Positions 34,940 to 45,835 are shown, counted from the first letter of the stretch. The stretch: DNA of 64,000 nucleotides from Cyrtodaria siliqua (GCA_037043455.1 JAWPHD010000082.1:372001-436000), one strand, 5' to 3'. The notes: generated by a model not told the origin, from the letters alone. Program-made: numbers and translations.

Positions 34940-37900
34940 TAATATTTGCCCAAACATGATTCCATTTGACATTATTTAAAAAAATATTTTGCTCCCAATT
35001 TGTTTCAGTATTAAGTTTCGCATTATTCGAGTTAATAACCTTTAAAATATGCTTGGTCTTTAATTTGTTTGGTGGTATAATTTCGTTTTTGAAATTAAGG
35101 ATGTGTATATCCGCAATATTAAGAATCGGAAGTACTTAAAGAACAGGGGTTTATTTGAAAAGGTTATCTCATGATTTCCAAACAGTGGAACCGTACGAAC
35201 TTGTTCATTGTTTTTCGGCGTGTGTAATTTTCGCTACGCTACACAAGCATGTAATGATTTTTATAGAACTGAGGTAAATGTCTTATAATAAACAGACCCT
35301 CAATGGAAGAACATTTGCACAAAAAAATATGTTTGTGTGAATTGTCGATAAACCGATCTGAGATATATTATAGTATTTTCCAATGGCATTCCAGTGGTCC
35401 GTTTCAGCATTTATTATTTTATATACTGTTTTTATTTTTATGCTTAAAATTACCTTATAAATGTCTATCATATCAAAACCTCCGAGTTGTTTATCCCGCC
35501 AAATTGTTACTTTTGATACAAGGGGTTTCTTATCATTCCACACGAAATTTAGCATATTTTTTTTCAACTCTTTTACAGTTCGTCATTATGCTTTCCTCTT
35601 TAATTGTACGATGACCGGATAGGCTGTGGACCCTATGATGACGCCTACCTAAAGCCCATTGGGACGGTGATGTTTGATGTGTGTCTATGATCTTTATTGT
35701 CGTGCCCTTAATGGTTTATTCTCTTGTTGCTCTGGCTTCTGCCAAGTCACTGAGTACCTTCATTGTGGCTTTCTAGGCTATTGTTTTTTTTTTGTATTAT
35801 ATTTACACGAGCATACTTATGTTTTACTTATATTGCCTATTGACGCTGCCTTGTTGGTTCGAGACTAGATCATGGCGGGGATTTCTTTATTTACACTGTC
35901 CTGTTTAATTGGGATGACAGTAGGGTAAGTGTGAGGTTTGGTGCACCCTAGAACCGGTTTAAACCCCCAGTGACCTACTTTGCCACTGACCGTTCCAAGG
36001 CGGTAGCCCCATTGTCAACTCTTTTGTGTCTGTGATGTCGTTTGCATTTATTATTACTTTTGCCTTCTTGTTTGTCTGTTTGCGTGTTTTTTTCTGAGTT
36101 TTGTGGTTGTCTGTCCTCTTTGAGTGCTACTTTCAATGTTCGATCTTTTTTATATTTATTTTGCATATATATCTGGGATTCCTCGCATTTCTAATTCAAA
36201 ATTTATTTTTGACAGCACAAACGTTTTAAGTATCAGAATTTTTTCTTCAAGTGTCAGGTCTCTTGATTTCCAGATATGTAGGCAGTTATTAATTATATTT
36301 ATTTTGTCTAAGCAAATCATATTATCGTCAATATTGTACCCATGACATACACCCAATGTTTTAATACAGGAGCTTGTCCAGCTAATCTTATTGAATGTAG
36401 GCGTTTTATTTTTAAGTTCGCCGATAAAAAGACACGTTGTTTTCTCTGTATTCATTTTTGCAATATGTGCTTAGCTGGTGAAATATGCGTGGTAATGAAT
36501 TTTCGTTTTTCGCTAATAACTGTGTGTCGTCAACATATTGGTTTAGTTTGGCTTCAAGCTGGTTATTATCGTGCAATTGCAGATGGATGCCTTTAATGGA
36601 TTTGTCATTTCTGATGGCACATGCCATAGCTTCTGCTTGGATGATGTACAATAACGGCGCGACCGGACAGCCTTGTTTTATAGATCTTGCAATATCAAAG
36701 TATTCGGAAACAAATCTTTCTGTTTGAATAACTGTCTTTGAAGATTTTAACATCATATAAATCTTGTTAATAAAATTGACCCCAAATCCAAATTTAACCA
36801 AGCATTGTTTAATCCATTCCACTCTACTCTATCAAAAGCCTTTATTTCGTCTAGAAAAATTATAGTCCCTTCAATTGTTTTGGAGTCCGCATAATCTATT
36901 ACATCCTGAATGAATAAATTTAGCGACCGTTAACATAACCTTTTTGATTAGTATGAATAATATACGGTAAAATGGGTTTAAGTTTTTCCGCAAAGCATTT
37001 TGCAATAATATTGTAGTCGACATTTAGCAAAGTTAAAGGTCGCCAATTTTTTAAGTTTTCTCGTTCCCCATTTTTGTATATGAGTAAAAGGATGCGTTTG
37101 CACTGCTAATTTGATAGCAAACAGTCATCTAATATTTCATTTATTACTTCCATAAATTCATTTTTAATTGTATGCCAAAATGTTTGGTATCATTCACAGA
37201 CTATTCCATCTTCTCCTGGAGATTTGTTTAATTTGAATTTAAAAACTGCGATCTCCACTTCGTCTAATTTGAGTTTTTGTTCAAGTTGGTCAACATCCTC
37301 AATATGTTGTTTTTCCCCAACATTTGATGAAAGTGTTCGTGCCGAATTAATAACAGTGCTTTTGAGCGAAAAGGGCTTTGTACATTTTTGTTTGCTCCTT
37401 TAAGACTGAAGTGTTGTCGTGTTTGATTTCGCCGTTTTCACATTTTATTTTTGACACCAAAGCTTTTGTTTACCCCTTTTTTTCTCTACATTAAAGATTT
37501 TTGATTTTAAAAGTTGTATTTGTTCTTCAAGTATTTTAATTCGTGTGTATTTGAATGCTTGTTCTTTTCTATAATTCATTGAAATAGTTTTTATTCATTT
37601 CATTTTTCCAATACTTCCAAAAGGTTTCTATTATTTCTTATTATTCTTTTTGTGATAAAATACTAGCATTCATTTTACATATGCCAGGGCCTCGCTCCAC
37701 ATTTTTCGTGTTGAGTCTTAGTGAAACAACGTCATGGTCAGAATACAGAAAATGGCGAATTTTAACTTGATCGATCACATTGTCATTTGATTTGCTACAT
37801 AAAACATTATATATTCGTGACTTCGACGATCCATGAGAATAAGTATATTCTGACTAATTTGCATATCTCCTTCGCAATTTATATCTACTTTCGAATGCTC

Positions 37901-37960
37901 CAGGTATAAGCGTAACGTCGCAGAGAGAATACTTTATTAGAAGTCACACAATACCATTAA
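34940..37960 (-). mobile_element. L1/Tx1-like LINE, 5'-truncated and decayed
   Basis: Read leftward. The C-terminal end of an APE-type endonuclease is at about 37960-37650 (LYSDHDVVSLRL carries the catalytic SDH motif). A linker follows, then reverse transcriptase: NWRPLTLLN at about 37030-37050, FLDEIKAFDRVEW at about 36815-36861, SIKQGCPVAPLLYII near 36670, QYVDDTQLL (YxDD box) at about 36520-36540, and the thumb or downstream region with NMLNFVWNDKKPL at 35555-35520 continuing to about 34940. Multiple stops and frameshifts make it dead. Most of the endonuclease and any ORF1 are missing. A family A copy interrupts it at 35582-36152. The motif order and GG..M.DI element fit the L1/Tx1 group, though exact clade placement needs an alignment. 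Confidence 0.85.
35582..36152 (-). mobile_element. family A copy nested in the LINE
   Basis: Full-length reversed copy: right end 'gttcgatcttttttatattt', core 'ccactgaccgttccaaggcg' and left end 'tttacagttcgtcattatgc'. LINE codons on either side (ending PDIYAK at about 36156, resuming at ELKKNML near 35580) are contiguous if the copy is ignored, with an AAAA shared at the junction, so the insertion is clean. Confidence 0.85.
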
Positions 37961-38546
37961 ACAGACGTAATACTATAGTGCAAGCTACATACGCGCCCTT
38001 GTGCATTTGATCTTGCACTGCGTTGGAGAAACGTGTTTTTGTAAAGTCTACAAGAAAAACTACTTTTCAGCATACTCTCACTGTGGTATATGATCTTGTT
38101 CCTTCATTTTACTATTATCTTGTGACTAACATATGCTATCGTTATTGTTTAGATCACCGTTGTTAACCTTATATAGATTTAACTAAAGGATATTATGCTA
38201 TGGTTACACATCTATAGAATAACGAAGAACGGTTGAGTGAAACTGTATATTCATTATAATATATACATATACACTATACTATACTGTCCGTGATACTCTA
38301 TATATATACAGTACCATGTGAATGAGAAATAAAAACGTAAGTTATCTTGTATTAACTATCATTTTGACGATTGAAATTTCTAACATAGAATGTGCCGATT
38401 TTGTTTGAATATTGACATAAAATTATATAACTTTATATGCTAATGGTGTTTTAAGACATCGTATTTTTTCTTAACTTTGGTATATTAATGTCATTAACAA
38501 GTTATATGCCATGTTGTTTTCTCCATATTAACCATTTCTCTTTTAG
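37961..38546. other. presumed intron or upstream region of the Cys-rich exon
   Basis: No repeat array. A good donor-like AAC/GTAAGT occurs at 38334-38342, but the upstream open piece (MRNKN) would enter the next exon in a frame that does not give the cysteine pattern. No convincing signal-peptide exon was found here. Confidence 0.35.
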
Positions 38547-38632
38547 CACACACGTGCAAAACGAGAGACGACTGTAACCAATGCGAAGCTGGTATCCTGG
38601 GACAGTGCGTAAATTGGTTATGTCGTTGTTGA
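38547..38632 (+). CDS. last exon of a six-cysteine peptide
   Basis: A pyrimidine-rich acceptor (accatttctcttttag) ends at 38546. The phase-1 frame is open to TGA at 38630-38632 and reads HTCKTRDDCNQCEAG then ILGQCVNWLCRC. Six cysteines are spaced C-x5-C-x2-C-x7-C-x4-C-x-C, and the peptide ends on the last Cys. This is the look of a secreted disulfide-rich peptide (defensin-like, toxin-like or EB/EGF-like fold); the closing C-x-C is shared by cysteine-stabilised alpha-beta peptides, but the C-x2-C differs from the C-x3-C usual there. Two AATAAA signals follow within 70 bp, supporting a real 3' end. The signal-peptide exon was not found, so the gene is partial. Function is not assigned. Confidence 0.6.
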
Positions 38633-38683
38633 ACATTTTCCAGTTGATATTACTTGTATTTGGACACGTATACATTGCATTTC

Positions 38684-38700
38684 AATAAAACTAAAATAAA
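38684..38700 (+). terminator. two poly(A) signals after the Cys-rich exon
   Basis: AATAAA at 38684-38689 and again at 38695-38700, 52-68 bp after the stop codon at 38632. Position and spacing are as expected for a short 3' UTR. Confidence 0.55.
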
Positions 38701-38767
38701 GCCAACTAATACAATATAATTTAGTTCCTAATTTTGCATTAAATCAATTGTACATTTTAAAATCTTT

Positions 38768-38945
38768 GACTTTCCACTGACCGTTCCAAGGCGGTAGCCC
38801 TATTGTCAACTCTTTTGTGTTTGTGATGTCGTTTGCATTTTTTATTACTTTTGTCTTTTCGTTTGTCTGTTTGCGTGTTTGTTTTTGTGTTTTGTGGTTG
38901 ACTGTCGTCCTTGAATGCTGCTTTCCCTGTCCGATATTTTTATTC
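38768..38945 (-). repeat. family A fragment
   Basis: Contains 'ccactgaccgttccaaggcg', 'gtgttttgtggttgactgtc' and the end 'gtccgatatttttattc'. It is the terminal third of family A, reversed, starting about 70 bp after the Cys-rich gene's poly(A) signals. Confidence 0.75.
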
Positions 38946-39337
38946 TTTTTTCGTTGAAACACTTTTTTTATAAAACATAATTATCTTTATATTATGATGG
39001 TAACGCAATAATTAAAAACAATTTTCTTTACAATACAATTAGATGCAGTAAGGAAGCTTGATATGTGAGCTTAACATCGATCCGTTTTCAACCAATTCAT
39101 CCGTTCCCCTACTAATAAATAATCACTTATATGGACATAGCTGCTAAACTGCGGAATTAATTGTTCTGCATAATACACGTACTTTTATTTTGAAGCGAGC
39201 CTCATTGGTGCCACAGAGTAACAATGCTTTCGAGTGACTGATAAAGCAAAATGTATTAGGTTGCCCTTTTTTCAGGCTGACAAGGGCTTATCTGAATGGT
39301 AAAACAAACGTGGCCACATGCACATAATGTGTATTTT
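38946..39337. other. gene-free spacer
   Basis: No coding frame or repeat was recognised. Confidence 0.45.
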
Positions 39338-39620
39338 CTCAATATCAGCTAATCAATTACGTATTCATAAACGACTGGTAGTTTCTCAATATCAGCTGAT
39401 TAATTATGTATTCATACGCGATTGGTATTTTGTCAATATCAGTTGATTAATTATGTATTCATACGCGATTGGTATTTTCTCAATATCAACTGATTAATTA
39501 TGTATTCATACGCGATTGGTATTTCCTCAATATCAGCTGATTAATTATGTATTCATACGCGATTGATATTTCCTCAATATCAGCTGATTAATTATGTATT
39601 CATACGCGATTGGTATTCAT
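39338..39620. repeat. 47-bp tandem array (6 units)
   Basis: The unit begins ctcaatatcagctgattaat, followed by tatgtattcatacgcgattg and gtatttc. The first unit is the most diverged (aatcaattacg, aaacgactgg); the last four are nearly identical. Confidence 0.95.
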
Positions 39621-39821
39621 TGCAGCAGGGACGAGGTAACCTCCACTTGATCACTTGTAAGTATATAATAAACAGAAAAAGCAATAGTGTCAGTTAGATA
39701 TGAAAAATATGTCAATTGCACGCGTTCTACCCGTGTCCTCCAGATTTTAAGCCCACTGTGCTGAGTAAACAATGATATACAAAACACATGCATACATACT
39801 TAAACTACTTGGTGGTGGACC

Positions 39822-40372
39822 CATTTACAGTTCGCCACTATGCTTTCCTCTTTAATTGTGCGATGACCGGACAGGCTGTGGACCCTATGATAACGTCTAC
39901 CTAAAGCCCAAAAGGACGGTGACCTTTGATATTGTCTTGTCGTGCCCTCAATGCTTTATTCTCTTGTAGCTCTGGCTTCTGCCAAGTCATTGAGTACCTT
40001 CTTTGTGGCTTTCTAGGCTATTATATATACACGAGCATCGTTGTGTTTTACTTATATTGCCTATTAATGCTGACTTCTTTGGTTAGAGAATAGTTCATGG
40101 CCGGGATTTCTTGATTTATACCTACCCGTTTTATTGGGTTAACAGTAGGGTAAGTGTGAGGTTTAGTGCACCCTAGAACCTGGTTTAAACCCCCAGCGGC
40201 CTTTTTTCCACTGACCGTTCCAAGACTGTAGCCCTATTGTCTACCCGTTTGTGTTTGTGATGTCTTATTTGGCCTTTTATTCATCTTTAAATTTGTTCTT
40301 TGTGTCTGTGTGTGTTTGTGGTTGACTGTCGTCCTTCAATGCTGCTTTTCCTGTTCGATTGTTATATCTCTA
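39822..40372 (-). mobile_element. family A, near full-length reversed copy
   Basis: It runs from 'ccatttacagttcgccacta' through 'gatgaccggacaggctgtgg', 'agggtaagtgtgaggtttag' and 'ccactgaccgttccaagact' to 'gttcgattgttatatctcta'. Confidence 0.85.
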
Positions 40373-40384
40373 TTTATACCAAGT

Positions 40385-40547
40385 GTTCCTAAACTTTATA
40401 AATGACGTCTCATCAGATGCCCCGACTAGAGGTGATTATACGTTGAATGGCTTCCTTGCAACAGTTTCACTACTAGTACACAAACCTGACAGCGGAAATT
40501 CTGATCACGAAATTATGTTCCACGAAATTAATATTATTATCCGCTAG
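40385..40547 (+). CDS. ORF between two family A copies, unknown
   Basis: An open frame of about 54 codons ending TAG 40545-40547, reading FLNFINDVSSDAPTRGDYTL then NGFLATVSLLVHKPDSGNSD and HEIMFHEINIIIR. The composition is balanced and unlike the AT-rich chance ORFs around it. An AG at about 40382 could be an acceptor, but it lies at the family A border, so this could be an exon, a captured gene fragment or coding sequence of a larger repeat. Not recognised. Confidence 0.35.
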
Positions 40548-40564
40548 GGCATAACATAGAAACG

Positions 40565-40715
40565 TACATCATAGCCCTATTGTCAACCCGTTTGTGTTTG
40601 TGATGTCTTATTTGGCCTTTTATTCATCTTTAAATTTGTTCTTTGTTTCTGTGTGTGTTTGTGGTTGACTGTCGTCCTTCAATGCTGGTTTTCCTGTTCG
40701 ATTTTTATATCTATA
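40565..40715 (-). repeat. family A fragment
   Basis: Near-identical to 40220-40370 (tagccctattgtcaacccg, gatgtcttatttggcctttt, gttgactgtcgtccttcaat). Its closeness to that copy suggests a local duplication around the ORF at 40385-40547. Confidence 0.8.
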
Positions 40716-41484
40716 TTTCCTTTGAGACATAATTTTGCATTCAAATCTAATTGTATGAACATATATAGACAGCTTCCTATCAAACATACTTAATACAAAT
40801 AAAAGCCGATTTCAAAAGTTGTGGTTAAGTTCATTCTCACCTGCACTAAAAATAGCCAACATTTTCCAAGGTATAATACAAAAATACACATTTTACCGGA
40901 GCTCTCGATAAAAATAAAATTACAAAATAGATCTACTACACTTTAACGTAAGTACCGAACATAAAGATGACTGCATATCATAAGACAGTCTTGGCGTTCC
41001 ATAGCATCGCTGTTACTTTAGAATATAGACGTAGGACGAGTGATGAGTACTCTTGAAAGGAAGTTCATACTCAATACAATTTGAACAGTTTCCATAGTTT
41101 TCTTGAAACGAATTAAAATACAGAAAATCATTATTTTCATGTACAAAAAAATAACAAAAATAACATTCATATCGTTACAACATTTACTTTATAAAACATT
41201 TATTCCTGTCTAAAACCAGGATCATAAAACGCTTTCCTGTGTGTGTCAAACTCATTATATCGTTTGGTGGTAGCGATTCTGCCGTTAATGAAAGGTTTCC
41301 GGTTTGAGTGTACCTGTATTGGAATCTACACTATAAACTCCTAATAACCCCCCTAAGAAAATTTTAATAATATTCTCAATGTTTTGTGCATTTTGCGCTT
41401 AATTAGCAGTACGTTTAAACCGCAAATTAACGATTGTAAATCGTCTGCTTGCATGAACATATATTATACCTTTCAAGTCAATGT
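40716..41484. other. gene-free spacer
   Basis: No coding frame, array or known element was recognised. Confidence 0.45.
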
Positions 41485-41940
41485 GTATTCTCAGAAAAAG
41501 GTTGTAACACTTATACAACTGGGTATATAGGATTTGTTAAGTGCAGCTTTTGACGTTTCTTATTTTAAAATATGCCAGCCAACAGTATTTTGACATCATG
41601 TTTTACTAGCATTACCACTACAGATGCGTTTGCAAAAGCAATTTTTGAACTATTTAATGTTAACGCTGAATTACAGTTACTTGAATTTAAAACAGAGGTA
41701 ATTTAGGATTATGCATGTTTCATTTTCTTATAGACGGAGAATCTGCAATAAATGGGTCAATTTTTATATTTTTTTATATTATTTCACATCAATTTAAAGA
41801 AGTTTATATCTTTAAGCGGACTTCGATTAATGCTATGTGTTTTATCAGCACATTACATGTTTTCATATAAAGGGAGGGTAACTCTCAAAAGATGTAACAA
41901 TTTAAACAAAAGATAAAGGTGGTTCTTTTTTTAAATAAAA
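41485..41940 (-). mobile_element. dispersed element C, copy 2 (inverted)
   Basis: Reverse complement of 28490-28990: 'acacttatacaactgggtat', 'tatttaatgttaacgctgaa', 'atgtgttttatcagcacat' and 'agggagggtaactctcaaaa'. Confidence 0.8.
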
Positions 41941-42124
41941 CATTCAAATGTACAAATTGGGGCTCATATTATATCCAGTTTAATTCTTTTTTCTGACATA
42001 TATGTCTTGAAAACTCACCAAGTGTTTCATTAAATAATTCATAAATGGTAATTTGTATTGACCTTAAAAGATAATGTAGTGCTATAATTATATAAAACAT
42101 AAATGACACTTTACTATACCTGAA

Positions 42125-42402
42125 GCTATACACACCCGACATTTTCCCCCAACAACCGCACACACACTCGGAATGCACACCCGACATTTTTTCCCCAACA
42201 ACCGCACACACACTCGGAATGCACACCCGACATTTTTTCCCCAACAACCGCACACACACTCGGAATGCACACCCGACATTTTTTCCCCAACAACCGCACA
42301 CACACTCGGAATGCACACCCGACATTTTTTCCCCAACAACCGCACACACACTCGGAATGCACACCCGACATTTTTTCCCCAACAACCGCACACACACTCG
42401 GA
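42125..42402. repeat. 46-bp tandem array (6 units, near identical)
   Basis: The unit is gcacacccgacattttttcc, ccaacaaccgcacacacact, cggaat. Only the first unit differs noticeably (shorter T run). The homogeneity makes several frames open on both strands; none is judged a gene. Confidence 0.95.
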
Positions 42403-42504
42403 AGGAAGAGCCGCCAGACGCGCACGGGGTAAGAAACCCCAAAGAGAGTAATGATAAAGATATTTGTTTTTTAATGAAAGGTGCCACTTTGTTACAGCTT
42501 TGCT

Positions 42505-42665
42505 TCGCGACTTAGGGATGTGTGAGGGTCGGGGTGGGCGACATAGGGATGTGATAGGGTCGGGGTGGGCGACATAGGGATGTGTGAGGGTCGGGTGGGC
42601 GACATAGGGATGTGTGAGGGTCGGTGTGGGCGACATAGGGATATGTGAGGGTCGGGGTGGGCGTA
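42505..42665. repeat. 31-bp tandem array (5 units)
   Basis: The unit is gacatagggatgtgtgaggg plus tcggggtgggc. Units differ by single substitutions or deletions. Confidence 0.95.
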
Positions 42666-42697
42666 AATGGTCGTTTGAGGGTTTCTAGACGCCAAAC

Positions 42698-42899
42698 TCT
42701 GTGTGCGTGTGTGCGTACCTGCCTGCCTGCCTGCCTGCGTGCGTGCGTGCGTGCGTGTGTGTGCAAAATGGCGGGCCTGCAAAACTGCACAGCATAGTAA
42801 GAATCGGTTCTCATATCTAACACCACTCCTTAAGGGTTATTAAACGTATAAGTTTGTTCACCTGAATTGAATTTTTTGTTTGTTTGTTTGTTTGTTTGT
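42698..42899. repeat. microsatellite cluster
   Basis: (GTGTGC)-like tract, (CCTG)n at 42718-42737, (CGTG)n at 42738-42760 and (GTTT)n at 42877-42899, separated by about 110 bp of unique sequence. Confidence 0.9.
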
Positions 42900-42934
42900 A
42901 TGGTTTGTTACGTCATTTTTAACACATGTAAGGT

Positions 42935-43030
42935 TATATATGACGGTCGATTGTTTGTGGTGGAGGCAGACCACCCACTTTTGCCTGGGTAGAACCAGTA
43001 CTGTACACCTCCCGTCATCTATATTATACT
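42935..43030 (-). mobile_element. SINE fragment (3' domain)
   Basis: 'ggtggaggcagaccacccac' and 'tgcctgggtagaaccagtac' are the inverse of 45700-45790, and resemble the tail domain of the tRNA-derived SINE at 56522-56785 (acctgggtagaaccaccg). Confidence 0.65.
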
Positions 43031-43499
43031 TACGTGATAGGTTTTATATTAGATAGGCAGTCAGGAGTCATTCCTTATTGCATGAATCTTTAAACAATTA
43101 AACAATTTACTATGCATTAACTTCAGAACAATAGTCCGTTAATAGTAACCCACGTATGTAAACACTGCACATTATTCGTCAAGAAAAGCTGGATTATACA
43201 ATTCAATAATATTCCTATTTGCACAAGGTGCGTCAAACTTGAGTCTGACGGCCGGCTGTGTTAATAATCCATTTCATTTCTCCCAATCTCCCAATGTCGA
43301 CACAGAAGAACATGACTGTTATGCTAAAATTAAACATGTAAAAATAACAAAATGAAACACAAAGAAACAATGATTGAGTTATTTTACTTTAAAATGGAAC
43401 TAAATGATATACAGTTACTCATTATTTTCGGAGCTATTGCTTCTACGGAATAATTATAATTATCTTCGGATTCGTCTTTTAAATTATACCTGATACTTT

Positions 43500-43830
43500 T
43501 CTCTCTTGTTTGTGTTTGTTTTATTCCAAGGGATCCCCGTTTCAGTATGTATTGACTTTCACACTAGCGTTTGTTTAGTGCTGTATGGCCGTAAAAAGTT
43601 GCCCCGACTACAAATCAGTAGTGTTATTACCTACTGATCCTTTGTGATCATCAAGCCCAATCGTTGTGACTTTAAAACAGAACACCGCTTAAGCCGGTGC
43701 TAGGTGACGTGAGATTGGTCGCACATTATATTACCTCTTATGAACAGACTCAACAAAACCGAGTCTGCCACTTTTATCTCTTGTTTGTGTTTGTTGCTTT
43801 AAAGGGATCCACTTTTCAATATGTTTTAAA
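43500..43830 (+). mobile_element. dispersed element B, copy 2
   Basis: Matches 30655-30965. The segment 'cttttatctcttgtttgtgt then ttgttgctt' at 43770-43800 repeats one near 43500, so the copy may itself be a partial tandem. Confidence 0.75.
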
Positions 43831-43869
43831 ATATACCTCTATCCAATACGAAACAATTCAACACATCCA

Positions 43870-45410
43870 AATGGAACCAAGGCACGACTGTTGTTTTGAA
43901 GAAGAGATCAAATCCATTGTATAGGTCACTATTGTACATGGAACCAAGTACGGCTGTTGTTTTGACGACCAGATCAAATCCATTGTATAGGTCACTACTA
44001 TACATGGAACCAAGTACGGCTGTTGTTTTGACGACCAGATCAAATCCATTGTATAGGTCACTACTATACATGGAACCAAGACACGGTTGTTGTTTTGACG
44101 ACCAGATCAAATCCATTGTATAGGTCACTGTTATATATGGAACCAAGGCACGACTGTTGTTTTGACGAAGAGATCAAATCCATTGTATAGGTCACTACTA
44201 TACATGGAACCAAGTACGGCTGTTGTTTTGACGACCAGATCAAATCCATTGTATAGGTCACTACTATACATGGAACCAAGTCACGTTTGTTGTTTTGACG
44301 ACCAGATCAAATCCATTGTATAGGTCACTGTTATATATGGAACCAAGGCACGACTGTTGTTTTGACGAAGAGATCATATCCATTGTATAGGTCACTACTA
44401 TACATGGAACCAAGTACGGCTGTTGTTTTGACGACCAGATCAAATCCATTGTATAGGTCACTACTATACATGGAACCAAGACACGGTTGTTGTTTTGACG
44501 ACCAGATCAAATCCATTGTATAGGTCACTGTTATATATGGAACCAAGGCACGACTGTTGTTTTGACGAAGAGATCACATCCATTGTATAGGTCACTACTG
44601 CATATGGAACCAAGGCACGACTGTTGTTTTGACGAAGAGATCACATCCATTGTATAGGTTACTACTACATATGGAGCCAAGGCACGACTGTTGTTTTGAC
44701 GAAGAGATCACATCCATTGTATAGGTCACTTCTACATATGGAGCCAAGGCACGGCTGTTGTTTTGACGAAGAGATCACATCCATTGTATAGGTCACTACT
44801 ACATATGGAGCCAAGGCACGACTGTTGTTTTGACGACCAGATCAAATCCATTTTATAGGTCACTATTATATATGGAACCAAGGCACGACTGTTGTTTTGA
44901 CGACCAGATCACATCCATTGTATAGGTCACTACTACATATGGAGCCAAGGCACGACTGTTGTTTTGACGAAGAGATCACATCCAATGTATAGGTCACTGT
45001 TATATATGGAACCAAGGCACGACTGTTGTTTTGACGAAGAGATCACATCCATTGTATAGGTCACTACTGCATATGGAACCAAGGCAAGACTGTTGTTTTG
45101 ACGAAGAGATCACATCCATTGTATAGGTCACTACTACATATGGAGCCAAGGCACGGCTATTGTTTTGACGAAGAGATCACATCCATTGTATAGGTCACTA
45201 CTATACATGGAGCCAAGGCACGGCTGTTGTTTTGACGAAGAGATCACATCCATTGTATAGGTCACTGTTATATATGGAACCAAGGCACGGCTGTTGTTTA
45301 GACGAAGAGATCACATCCATTGTATAGGTTACTGTTATATATGGAACCAAGGCACGACTGTTGTTTTGACGAAGAGATCACATCCATTGTATAGGTCACT
45401 CAGATGTATT
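43870..45410. repeat. 66/67-bp satellite array (~23 units) with 200-bp higher-order period
   Basis: The unit is atggaaccaaggcacgactg, ttgttttgacgaagagatca, catccattgtataggtcact, actacat. Up to about 44540, three-unit blocks (gtacggctg, acacggttg, gcacgactg types) repeat with a 200-bp period. Further right the units become a simple 67-bp array. The frames across it are not genes. Confidence 0.95.
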
Positions 45411-45560
45411 GAGCCAAGACTCGACATGATTGTGACTGAAGCTTAATCTTATGACACTAATATACATGGAACCAAGGATCGACATGGTTTTGATAGATGT
45501 TTATTTGTCAATAATTAACATATGTGACCGGCTCAATAAGCCCGTCGTTACGCCATGTTT
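45411..45560. repeat. degenerate edge of the 67-bp array
   Basis: 'gagccaagactcgacatga' and 'atggaaccaaggatcgacat' are decayed units. Similar decayed units recur at 46650-46800 beyond the microsatellite. Confidence 0.7.
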
Positions 45561-45599
45561 TCGATGTGAATCGAAATCAATATATTTATAATATACGTG

Positions 45600-45835
45600 G
45601 CCGAGGGTTTAACGATGTTGCGTAGTAAACCTTCTCACCTCTCACCGCTGAGGGGTTGAATTCCACTGAGAGTTCGATTTGCATGATTCTTACGTATGGC
45701 GGGAGGTCTACAGTACAGGTTCTACCCAGGAAAAGTGGGTGGTCTGTCTAGGCCGCAAACAAAATCGAACGTCATATATAACCTTACATGTGTTAAAAAT
45801 GACGTAAAACACCATACAAACAAACAGAAATAAAA
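45600..45835 (+). mobile_element. SINE copy, tRNA-Ser-like 3' half plus tail
   Basis: 'cctctcaccgctgaggggtt' resembles the tRNA-derived part at 56735-56745 (reversed), and 'caggttctacccaggaaaag' plus 'acgtaaaacaccatacaaac' are its tail. It is in inverted orientation to the fragment at 42935-43030, the two bracketing the 67-bp array. Confidence 0.65.

Noticed and set aside
41969..42515. Cys/Val/Gly and His/Thr/Asn/Phe repeat ORFs up to 182 residues
   Set aside because: They read the near-identical 46-bp units in different frames and strands; no start context or splice support.
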